From contig JADGAX010000004.1 in NCBI GenBank assembly GCA_015231795.1, forward strand, positions 152,001-216,000: a DNA stretch of 64,000 nt. The letters run 5' to 3'. The first letter of the stretch is position 1, and each line of letters starts with the position of its first letter. Origin of the DNA: Alphaproteobacteria bacterium (GTDB taxonomy: Bacteria > Pseudomonadota > Alphaproteobacteria > Rhodospirillales > WMHbin7). This document shows, in pieces, positions 25,566-32,158 of the stretch. The notes below the pieces were generated by a model that was given only the letters and a program-made list of their open reading frames with translations, was not told the DNA's origin and ran no database searches. The translations under genes and the position numbers were made by a program.

Positions 25566-26431
25566 GCGTCGATATTCTTCCAGGCATCGCGGTCCTGGCG
25601 GACCGCTATGACGGCTTCATCCTGGATTTGTGGGGGGTCATCCATGACGGAACCCAGCCCTATCCAGGGGCCGCCGACACGCTGTCCCGCTTGAAGGAAT
25701 TGGGCAAACCGACCGTGCTTTTGTCGAACGCGCCCAGGCGCGGCTTCGCCCTGATCGAGGCGATGGGCAAAATGGGCATCGGGCGCGATCTGTATGGTTC
25801 GGTCATGTCGTCGGGCGAAGCCGTCTATCTGGAACTGAAAGCCAGAACCGACCCCTTCTTCAAGAATTTGGGGCGGCGCATCTACCATCTGGGGCCGGAG
25901 CGCGACCGCAACGTCTTTGAGGGGCTGGATTACCGCGACGCTTCGCTAGACGAGGCGGATTTCGTCTTGAATACCGGGCCGGTCGATTTTTCGGAAACGG
26001 TCGCCGATTATGAGGACGTGCTGGCCAAGGCGGCGGCCAGGAACTTGCCGATGGTTTGCGCCAATCCCGATCTGACGGTGATCCGCCTGGGCGAACCCGT
26101 GGTCTGCGCGGGCGCTTTGGCCGAACGTTACCGCGCCTTGGGCGGCAGCGTGGTCCAACGCGGCAAACCCGATCCGGCCATCTACCCCGCCTGCCTATCG
26201 GCTCTGGGCCTGAAGCCGGGGCAGAAGGCGCTGGCGGTGGGCGACGGCCTGCATACCGACATCGCGGGCGCCAATGCGGCCGCCATCGACAGCGCGCTGG
26301 TGATAGGCGGCATTCACCGTTCCGAGTTGGGCATCGATTGGGGTCAGTCGCCAAGCCAAACCGACGTGGAGATGCTGATCAATCGGCATGGTGCGACGCC
26401 AACCGCGGTCATTCCTACCTTTACTTGGTAA
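25562..26431 (+). CDS. HAD-superfamily class IIA hydrolase (TIGR01459-like)
   Basis: A 289-residue HAD phosphatase of the alphaproteobacterial IIA subfamily. Motif I appears as DLWGVIHDG near residue 22, in place of DxDGV, and motif II as LSNAPRR. A cap domain follows, then motif III lysine in RGKPDPAIY and motif IV GDGLHTDIAGAN. The variant motif I with DLWGV is normal for this subfamily, whose substrate is unknown. Translation is coupled to pyrD. The last 11 codons are repeated as non-coding DNA after the first Sel1 gene (28569 on), so the gene's 3' end marks the edge of a tandem duplication. Confidence 0.9.
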   Translation: MSVDILPGIAVLADRYDGFILDLWGVIHDGTQPYPGAADTLSRLKELGKPTVLLSNAPRRGFALIEAMGKMGIGRDLYGSVMSSGEAVYLELKARTDPFFKNLGRRIYHLGPERDRNVFEGLDYRDASLDEADFVLNTGPVDFSETVADYEDVLAKAAARNLPMVCANPDLTVIRLGEPVVCAGALAERYRALGGSVVQRGKPDPAIYPACLSALGLKPGQKALAVGDGLHTDIAGANAAAIDSALVIGGIHRSELGIDWGQSPSQTDVEMLINRHGATPTAVIPTFTW

Positions 26432-26959
26432 GCCCGAGACAGACATAACCACCAATCCGTTTTTGTTCTTGACAATATTCTCCTGTTAGTCATAGGCTCT
26501 CTTCGAGCTTCCCGAGCCGTTCCGCCAGTCAGGATAACTTGAGCGCGCTGGCCAGCAGCGCCAAGCCCTGCCGATGGGGCGAGAACTCAGAGGCTTCCCA
26601 AGCCACAATCGTCAGCAACCATCCGCCGCAGGCGGCAATGGCGCGACAACCGCGCCTGTGCCGGATTGCCTGTGGCCGCCAATGAAGGACTATTTCACCA
26701 TGCTTCAATCCGCATTCAAAGTAAGGAAGGTGATCGGGGACGACCACAGCGTCGATCCCGACGACACCCTAAACACTAAACAGGCTCTCAATCGTCTGGG
26801 CTATTACAGCCCACCGCAAAGCTACGGTTTGACGCCCTATCCCGACCGGCTGATGTTCAATTCCTTAAAGGCCTTTCAGAAGGACGAGGGATTGAAGGTC
26901 GATGGCCTCATGCGCCCCGGAGGGCCGACAGAAGCCCAGATCGGCCAGCGGCTGGCGGA
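26396..26959 (+). repeat. Tandem cassette repeat, copy 1 (near-identical 5' module)
   Basis: This 564-bp segment recurs at 28569-29132, offset 2173 bp. The first 48 bp (HAD 3' end) carry a few differences. From 26444 to 26959 the copies appear identical, covering the promoter, leader and first 86 codons of the PG-binding gene. Similarity stops abruptly within that gene. Confidence 0.95.
26469..26497 (+). promoter_or_regulatory. Candidate promoter of cassette copy 1
   Basis: TTGACA at 26469-26474, a 17-bp spacer and ATAGGC at 26492-26497. The -35 is consensus and the -10 is weak. The same sequence is duplicated before the second cassette. A leader of roughly 200 nt separates it from the chosen start codon. 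Confidence 0.45.
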
Positions 26960-27197
26960 GAAAAAGGAATGGAAGCGCCCGCCTGATGCTCCACCTTATA
27001 ATCCGAACCTTACAGGAAATGCCTCGAATTGCCCTTTGCCTGAGGGTTGGCAGCGAACTGGAAACGGCCAGGCAATTGACCCTCATGGGACTTACTATAC
27101 CTGCAAAGAAGGCGGCCTCCTGGACAAGCTTCGCGGAAAACCGTCCGTGTGGGATCGCCGGAACCAGGGTATCCTTCAGTGGCCCAGCGAGAAATAG
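26700..27197 (+). CDS. Peptidoglycan-binding-like domain protein, cassette copy 1
   Basis: A 165-residue protein from the ATG at 26700, preceded by GAAGGA at 26684-26689; in-frame ATGs at 26682 and 26574 are alternatives. Residues about 20-80 (DDTLNTKQALNRLGYYSPP.. SLKAFQKDEGLKVDGLMRPGGPT) resemble the PG_binding_1 repeat fold. No signal peptide is visible, so it is cytoplasmic or exported by another route. The C-terminal 79 residues have two cysteines in a C..GW.R....D..G.YYTCK pattern. The first 86 residues are identical to those of the copy at 28873, and the rest is strongly diverged. It is followed by a hairpin and an exported Sel1 protein. The function is unknown. Confidence 0.75.
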   Translation: MLQSAFKVRKVIGDDHSVDPDDTLNTKQALNRLGYYSPPQSYGLTPYPDRLMFNSLKAFQKDEGLKVDGLMRPGGPTEAQIGQRLAEKKEWKRPPDAPPYNPNLTGNASNCPLPEGWQRTGNGQAIDPHGTYYTCKEGGLLDKLRGKPSVWDRRNQGILQWPSEK

Positions 27198-27206
27198 GTG
27201 ACTACA

Positions 27207-27234
27207 GTTCCCGGCAGGCTCGCCTGCCGGGAAC
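27207..27234 (+). other. Perfect 12-bp hairpin between the two cassette genes, copy 1
   Basis: GTTCCCGGCAGG (27207-27218), loop CTCG, and CCTGCCGGGAAC (27223-27234). It lies 10 bp after the PG-binding stop and 20 bp before the Sel1 start. No U-run follows, so it is more likely an mRNA stability or partial-termination element than a full terminator. An equivalent with a different loop is found in copy 2. Confidence 0.7.
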
Positions 27235-27254
27235 GTTCTTGTCGGAGGATCGCC

Positions 27255-28559
27255 ATGAAGATTTCACGAATTACCTTTGCCGTGTTTTTTGTCTTTGCCA
27301 TGTCCGCGTTTGACGCGCCATTGGCAGCCGACTTAACGACTTGGCTGCACCAAGCCATGGACACAAGGAAAAATCCATTCAAGAGCGCTGCAGATGCCAT
27401 GCAAAAGCAGAACGAAGGGAACATGCAGGCAGCGACTGCTGGCGACCCTTTTGCCCAATTTTGGATTTCGCATTCTTACACGCGCAAGGATTCCCCCTTG
27501 TTCGACATGTCCAAAGGCATCCGGTGGCTAAAGGAGTCCGCAGAAAGCGGGCACGCCGATGCACAGATTTTCTATGCTGGGCTTCTGGAGGGCAATCACG
27601 AACAGAAACTGTCCTGGCTCGGCAAGGCGGCGAGACACGGAAGCGTCGAGGCGCTGTTCCTGCTCGATGTTTTCGAAGTGCTGGATAAGTTGCCTCGCGG
27701 CGCGTTCGAGGCAAGCGGCTTGTTGGAAATGTCGGCAAGAGCCGGGAATGTCAAGGCGCTGGGAATATTGTGCCGCTACGGCATGATCTTCTCAGGCGCG
27801 ACAGATGGACATCCGATCCGCAATTGCGAGGATGCCGCCAAAGGGGGGTCTTCTGAAGCCATGCTTCGGCTCGGCATGCTTTACGAAAGGCGGATGGCGG
27901 ATTTCGACATCGTTCCAGGCGAATATGGCGACCTGACTTTGGCTAACTTCTATCTGCGCAATGACGCCAAAGAATATAGACGCGACATGAAGAAGGCTCA
28001 GTCGTGGTACGAAAGGGCTGCGGCGGCAGGAAACCCAAAGGCACAAGCCCGCCTCGCCCGCTTCTTGTCCCAGAATTTGGGCGGAACCTTTTCTCTTCAA
28101 CAGGCTTTCGAATGGGCAAAGAAGTCGGCTGCGCAGGGAGAAGCTGAGGGCTTGGCCCTGGCCGGCCTGATTTTGGTCAACGAGCGTTTGGGCGGCAAGG
28201 AAGCCAAGCAGGGCCTCGACTACTTGATCCGTGCGGCAGAGCGAGGCAATCCGGCAGCCATGATCGATCTGATTGTAATGTATGCGCACGGACAAGACGC
28301 GCCACGCGACCTCTCGATGGCTCTTGCTTGGTATTATTTATTGCAAGAGGAATTCGACATTGAGCGCGAAACGGAGGGCTACACGGATTACCTTCTGTTG
28401 CTCCCCCCCCAGCAGGCAATTGCCGATCTCAAGCAACTTGTCACCTCCGAAGCGGCGCTCAAGGGACGCCGGGCTGCCCAGGACCTGCGAGAGGACTTGG
28501 CTAGCAAGGGCTTCTGGCCCTTCCGCGCGCGCAGAGAAACTTACGCTCTGACCTATTGA
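27255..28559 (+). CDS. Exported Sel1-repeat (TPR-like) protein, cassette copy 1
   Basis: A 434-residue protein with a signal peptide (MKISRITFAVFFVFAMSAFDAPLAA) and a strong GGAGGA at 27244-27249, so the ATG at 27255 is preferred. From about residue 60 it is built of Sel1-like helical repeats (GDPFAQFWISHSY, WLKESAESGHADAQIFYAGLL, WYERAAAAGNPKAQARLARFLSQ, YLIRAAERGNPAAMIDLIVMYAHG). Sel1 proteins are typically scaffolds for protein-protein contact in the envelope. Compared with its paralogue at 29425 the N-terminal half is strongly diverged, the middle is similar and the last 36 residues are identical. Function is unknown; the partner is probably the preceding PG-binding protein. Confidence 0.85.
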   Translation: MKISRITFAVFFVFAMSAFDAPLAADLTTWLHQAMDTRKNPFKSAADAMQKQNEGNMQAATAGDPFAQFWISHSYTRKDSPLFDMSKGIRWLKESAESGHADAQIFYAGLLEGNHEQKLSWLGKAARHGSVEALFLLDVFEVLDKLPRGAFEASGLLEMSARAGNVKALGILCRYGMIFSGATDGHPIRNCEDAAKGGSSEAMLRLGMLYERRMADFDIVPGEYGDLTLANFYLRNDAKEYRRDMKKAQSWYERAAAAGNPKAQARLARFLSQNLGGTFSLQQAFEWAKKSAAQGEAEGLALAGLILVNERLGGKEAKQGLDYLIRAAERGNPAAMIDLIVMYAHGQDAPRDLSMALAWYYLLQEEFDIERETEGYTDYLLLLPPQQAIADLKQLVTSEAALKGRRAAQDLREDLASKGFWPFRARRETYALTY

Positions 28560-28568
28560 CCGAAGCTC

Positions 28569-29132
28569 ACGCCCACCGCAGTCATTCCCACCTTTACTTG
28601 GTAAGTTCGAGACAGGCATAACCACCAATCCGTTTTTGTTCTTGACAATATTCTCCTGTTAGTCATAGGCTCTCTTCGAGCTTCCCGAGCCGTTCCGCCA
28701 GTCAGGATAACTTGAGCGCGCTGGCCAGCAGCGCCAAGCCCTGCCGATGGGGCGAGAACTCAGAGGCTTCCCAAGCCACAATCGTCAGCAACCATCCGCC
28801 GCAGGCGGCAATGGCGCGACAACCGCGCCTGTGCCGGATTGCCTGTGGCCGCCAATGAAGGACTATTTCACCATGCTTCAATCCGCATTCAAAGTAAGGA
28901 AGGTGATCGGGGACGACCACAGCGTCGATCCCGACGACACCCTAAACACTAAACAGGCTCTCAATCGTCTGGGCTATTACAGCCCACCGCAAAGCTACGG
29001 TTTGACGCCCTATCCCGACCGGCTGATGTTCAATTCCTTAAAGGCCTTTCAGAAGGACGAGGGATTGAAGGTCGATGGCCTCATGCGCCCCGGAGGGCCG
29101 ACAGAAGCCCAGATCGGCCAGCGGCTGGCGGA
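28569..29132 (+). repeat. Tandem cassette repeat, copy 2
   Basis: Second copy of the 26396-26959 segment. It begins with a non-coding copy of the HAD gene's last codons (T-P-T-A-V-I-P-T-F-T-W-stop still readable), then the duplicated promoter, leader and first 86 codons of the PG-binding gene. Confidence 0.95.
28642..28670 (+). promoter_or_regulatory. Candidate promoter of cassette copy 2
   Basis: Identical duplicate of the copy 1 promoter: TTGACA, 17-bp spacer, ATAGGC. Each cassette can therefore be transcribed independently. Confidence 0.45.
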
Positions 29133-29370
29133 AAACGAAAGGGATAAGTTCAACAAACCTGTCCCGATGCCTTCACACCAGGGCAACAATCAAAAGGATT
29201 GCAATGCCTCGGGCCCGGGCTGGGATAGAATCGATGAATATACCGCCAGAGACTCAAACACTGGCGCAATCTACAAATGCAAGCCTAGACCCTGGTATGA
29301 TCCACGCGACAATTGGCAGGATACGGGGGAAAGAAACAAAAACCCGCTTCCTCCCTACCGACGCAAGTAA
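28873..29370 (+). CDS. Peptidoglycan-binding-like domain protein, cassette copy 2
   Basis: A 165-residue paralogue of the protein at 26700, with the same start and ribosome site. Residues 1-86 are identical, including the PG_binding_1-like part. After GQRLAE the sequence changes completely to a C-terminal half rich in Asn, Pro, Lys and Arg. It keeps only the C..GW.R....D..G.IYKCK frame, so two cysteines and the glycine-tryptophan pair are conserved. It has no signal peptide. The combination of DNA-identical 5' and diverged 3' halves suggests recombination or conversion acting on the first half only. Confidence 0.75.
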   Translation: MLQSAFKVRKVIGDDHSVDPDDTLNTKQALNRLGYYSPPQSYGLTPYPDRLMFNSLKAFQKDEGLKVDGLMRPGGPTEAQIGQRLAENERDKFNKPVPMPSHQGNNQKDCNASGPGWDRIDEYTARDSNTGAIYKCKPRPWYDPRDNWQDTGERNKNPLPPYRRK

Positions 29371-29377
29371 CCTTTTG

Positions 29378-29405
29378 GTTCCCGGCAGGCGCTCCTGCCG
29401 GGAAC
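29378..29405 (+). other. Perfect 12-bp hairpin between the two cassette genes, copy 2
   Basis: GTTCCCGGCAGG (29378-29389), loop CGCT, and CCTGCCGGGAAC (29394-29405). The stem matches copy 1 exactly although the flanking sequence has diverged. That suggests the stem is selected or belongs to a mobile repeat. Confidence 0.7.
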
Positions 29406-29424
29406 ACATTTTGCGGAGCACGTC

Positions 29425-30720
29425 ATGCAATTTTCCAAATGCCGTTTCCTTGTTGTCGCTCTTGCGGGCTTGCTCATATTCCAGCAAGCGGCTAACGCAG
29501 AGGACTATTCGACTGTTCTCTACGAATGGGAAAGCAAGACGCCCTCTGCCGACATCAAGCAGCAATTATGGAAATTGAACCAGGGCATGACGCCCTTTGC
29601 TGAAAATGGCGATCCGGCTGCGCAATTTTACCTTGCCCGTTCAAACGGCCACGACCTATCCCCGCTATATGACCAAGCCCAATCTCTCAACTGGTATCTG
29701 AAGGCGGCAGAAGGCGGGAATGTTTTCGCCATGCTGGAATACGCAGAGATGATTTCTGCCGATCCCACCCAGCAACAGATCGCGCGTAGCTGGCTCGAAA
29801 GAGCGGCGAGAATATTGCCGGATGAAGCCGCATTTTTGCTGAGGGCGGAGAGGATTATGAATAAACCCCTCATCAATCGCTATGAAGCTAGCCGCCTCTT
29901 GAATGACGCTGCAACCAAGGGCGATGTGAGCGCCATGGAGGTCTTGTGTCTTTCTTCCTCCAATATCTCCCGTTTCTCCCGCCGCCCTCTAAGCACCTGC
30001 GAGAGAGCCGCCGCAATCGGTTCTGTACCGTCGATGTTGCATTTGGGAATGCTTTATGAGGCGCGCATGGACGACTTCTTCGTTTCTCCGTCCAGGAAGG
30101 AAACGGCACTCTTTGCTCTGCGCGATGAAGCCAAGAGCTTCAAGCCCGACCAGAAGAAGGCGCGGCACTGGTACGCGAAAGCAGCCCAGGCGGGAAACGC
30201 CAAGGCCATGGCCCGTTTTGCCCGCCTTCTAGCCCAAGGTTTTGGGGGGAAAGCTGACATGGAGAATGCCCTGTCTTGGGCGCAAAGGGCAGCCGTTCAA
30301 GACGAGCCGGAAGGGTTTGCCGTGATAGGGCTGATTTTCTCCAACGAGCGGCTCGGCCATAAAGATGGTCAACGCGGCGTGGATTTGTTGTTGCGTGCCG
30401 CACAGCAGGGCAATGCGCCCGCCATGCTGAATCTCGTTGTCATGTACGCTCACGGCCAGGACGTGGCGCGTGATTTCCAGAAGGCCTTGGCGTGGGCCTA
30501 TCTATTGCAAGAGGAATTCAATTTGCTTGTTGCCATGGAAGGCTATGAAGGCCTTGTGCTGTTGGATGTCTCTCAGGTCTGGGGCGATCTGATCGCCCAG
30601 TTGCCGCCCGAAGCGGCGCTCAAGGGACGTCGGGCTGCCCAGGACCTGCGCGAAGACTTAGCCAGCAAGGGTTTCTGGCCCTTCCGCGCGCGCAGAGAAA
30701 CTTACGCTCTGACCTATTGA
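29425..30720 (+). CDS. Exported Sel1-repeat protein, cassette copy 2
   Basis: A 431-residue paralogue of the Sel1 protein at 27255. A signal peptide (FLVVALAGLLIFQQAANA) precedes a long array of Sel1-like repeats (WYLKAAEGGNVFAMLEYAEMI, WYAKAAQAGNAKAMARFARLLAQ, LLLRAAQQGNAPAMLNLVVMYAHG). Identity with the paralogue is low at the N-terminus, rises through the repeats, and is complete in the last 36 residues (from EAALKGRRAAQDLRED to ETYALTY). The ATG follows a GGAG sequence. It is probably periplasmic. Function is unknown. Confidence 0.85.
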   Translation: MQFSKCRFLVVALAGLLIFQQAANAEDYSTVLYEWESKTPSADIKQQLWKLNQGMTPFAENGDPAAQFYLARSNGHDLSPLYDQAQSLNWYLKAAEGGNVFAMLEYAEMISADPTQQQIARSWLERAARILPDEAAFLLRAERIMNKPLINRYEASRLLNDAATKGDVSAMEVLCLSSSNISRFSRRPLSTCERAAAIGSVPSMLHLGMLYEARMDDFFVSPSRKETALFALRDEAKSFKPDQKKARHWYAKAAQAGNAKAMARFARLLAQGFGGKADMENALSWAQRAAVQDEPEGFAVIGLIFSNERLGHKDGQRGVDLLLRAAQQGNAPAMLNLVVMYAHGQDVARDFQKALAWAYLLQEEFNLLVAMEGYEGLVLLDVSQVWGDLIAQLPPEAALKGRRAAQDLREDLASKGFWPFRARRETYALTY

Positions 30721-30730
30721 CCAACCGCGC

Positions 30731-30745
30731 ACGCCAACCGCAGTC
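30731..30745. repeat. Residual third junction of the tandem cassette
   Basis: ACGCCAACCGCAGTC just after the second Sel1 gene matches the first 15 bp of each cassette copy (26396 and 28569, one or two mismatches) and then diverges. It marks the far edge of the duplicated unit. Confidence 0.5.
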
Positions 30746-30805
30746 CGTACTAATCTCACCGGCGGAGGGGCGTTCACCTACTCCTCCGCCTATGGAGGGT
30801 TTAAA

Positions 30806-31291
30806 GTGCTCAAAGCATTTCTTCCGACTCTTAAACTCTTGTTGTTGGCCAGTCCTCTAGCCTGGGCCGATAGCCCTTCGTGTCCCGAAGACAAGCCACG
30901 CAATGGGATTGATTATTCCCTTCCTTGTTTTCTGCATAGCCCCATTGAGGAGGCCGATGCGAAGATTTTCTTTCCATCCGGAACGGCCCTGCTGACTTTG
31001 CAAGCCAAGGCCACGCTTGACCGTCAGACAACCATATTGCTTGCTTATCCTGAACTACTCGCCATCACAGAGGGATTTGTCGACAGCAAAGAAAGCCGCG
31101 CCTTGCAAACTCCCAGCAACCTTGCGCTTAAGCGAGCGCGGGCGGCTCGAGAATATTTAATTCAAAAGGGAATCGCCGAAGAGAGAATCGAGTCCGTCGC
31201 CAGCCCAACCCCCGCGCTCATTCCTAGGCAGGAAGACGAAAAAACGCTCGCCACCATGCGCTTCGTTAGAACCAGAACGCAGGAGCGCTGA
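30806..31291 (+). CDS. Small exported OmpA/MotB-like domain protein
   Basis: A 161-residue protein with a GTG start after GGAGGG and a signal peptide (LLLLASPLAWA). Residues about 50-150 look like the OmpA C-terminal fold: IFFPSGTALLTLQAKATLDRQTTILLAYP, then GFVDSKESRA in place of GHTD, LALKRARAAREYLIQKGIAEERIESVA. That fold binds peptidoglycan in many proteins, but the usual GHTD is altered here to GFVD, so binding is uncertain. It follows the Sel1 cassettes by 85 bp and may act with them at the cell wall. Confidence 0.75.
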   Translation: MLKAFLPTLKLLLLASPLAWADSPSCPEDKPRNGIDYSLPCFLHSPIEEADAKIFFPSGTALLTLQAKATLDRQTTILLAYPELLAITEGFVDSKESRALQTPSNLALKRARAAREYLIQKGIAEERIESVASPTPALIPRQEDEKTLATMRFVRTRTQER

Positions 31292-31302
31292 AAAGGAAAC
31301 CC

Positions 31303-31548
31303 TCAATGCACGCTTTGGGGTTCCAGTTCGTGCTGGCGAACGGCGGCGAAGGCGACGTCGCGCGAAGGGGCCATGCCGATCGGCGTGCCGTCGGCCGAGA
31401 AAATGGCCCATTGGCTGGCGCCACCCTCTTCGACCTTCCTGACGAAGGCCAAATTCTGCGCGCCCAAGGCGGCGAAATCCTGGGCGGTCAGCATCACGTG
31501 ATGCGCTTGCGCCTCAGGGATTGATTTGCTGCTTATCGTGTTTTTCAT
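31303..31548 (-). CDS. DUF1150 family protein
   Basis: An 81-residue cytoplasmic protein of the alphaproteobacterial DUF1150 family (LTAQDFAALGAQNLAFVRKVEEGGASQWAIFSADGTPIGMAPSRDVAFAAVRQHELEP). Family members are typically found downstream of small heat-shock genes, as here: its ATG shares one base with the Hsp20 stop. The function is unknown; context suggests a stress role. A GTG three bases earlier is an alternative start. Confidence 0.88.
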   Translation of the reverse strand: MKNTISSKSIPEAQAHHVMLTAQDFAALGAQNLAFVRKVEEGGASQWAIFSADGTPIGMAPSRDVAFAAVRQHELEPQSVH

Positions 31549-32024
31549 CACACAGTCTCCACGTCGATGGTCTTGGCGTCTTTCTTGACGCCGGCCTTGC
31601 GGTTGCCCGTCTGGCCGCCTTCGATCTTGATCGTGCGCACCCGGCTTTCCGGTTGCGGACGCATAAGGTCGATATGCAAAAGTCCGTTGTCGAGATGAGC
31701 GCCAAACACCTCGATGCCTTCCGCCAGGACGAAGCTGCGCTGAAACTGGCGGGCCGCAATGCCGCGATGAAGGAAAACGCGTCCCTCCACCTCGTCGGCC
31801 TGACGCCCCCTGACGGTCAACTGGTTGTCCTCGGTCGCGACCACAAGGTCGTCGAGAGAAAAACCGGCCACCGCCAGCGTGATGCGCAACCCGTTCTCGC
31901 CGACCTGTTCGATGTTGTAGGGCGGATAGCCATCGGCGGAGGCCTTGGATATCCTGTCCAGCACGCGCTCGAACTGATCAAAACCCAAAAGCAACGGACT
32001 ATTGAATACCGGCATGCGCGACAT
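31548..32024 (-). CDS. Small heat-shock protein, Hsp20/alpha-crystallin family
   Basis: A 158-residue ATP-independent chaperone of the IbpA-like class. The N-terminus LLLGFDQFERVLDRISKASADGYPPYNIEQVGENGLRITLAVAGF matches IbpA proteins. The alpha-crystallin domain follows, with LTVRGRQ and FLHRGIAARQFQRSFVLAEGIEV. AGGAGGA lies ahead of the ATG. The C-terminus lacks the usual IxI/V motif, instead ending in a charged KKDAKTIDVETV tail. It is coupled to the DUF1150 gene. Confidence 0.95.
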   Translation of the reverse strand: MSRMPVFNSPLLLGFDQFERVLDRISKASADGYPPYNIEQVGENGLRITLAVAGFSLDDLVVATEDNQLTVRGRQADEVEGRVFLHRGIAARQFQRSFVLAEGIEVFGAHLDNGLLHIDLMRPQPESRVRTIKIEGGQTGNRKAGVKKDAKTIDVETV

Positions 32025-32060
32025 AACTGCGTCCTCCTGATGAAGCGAGGGCGATTGGCT

Positions 32061-32087
32061 CGAAAGGCCCGCTGGGCAGCGCCTTCG
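32061..32087 (-). promoter_or_regulatory. Stem-loop in the Hsp20 5' leader
   Basis: CGAAAGGC (with one bulged A) pairs with GCCTTCG, and an inner GCTG/CAGC extends the stem, about 40 nt upstream of the Hsp20 start. Hsp20 leaders in rhizobia carry ROSE RNA thermometers. This hairpin does not clearly sequester the ribosome site, so a thermometer role is only a possibility. Confidence 0.3.
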
Positions 32088-32158
32088 AACGGCAGACCAT
32101 CATGGCCTGTTCCATACTATTTTGGTAAAGATATGCTTTGCGTCAAGATGGCCTGAAG

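Noticed and set aside
26529-26747. A 72-codon minus-strand frame found in both cassette copies
   Set aside because: Its conservation is explained by the identical duplicated DNA. It has no ribosome site and crosses the promoter and start of the plus-strand gene.
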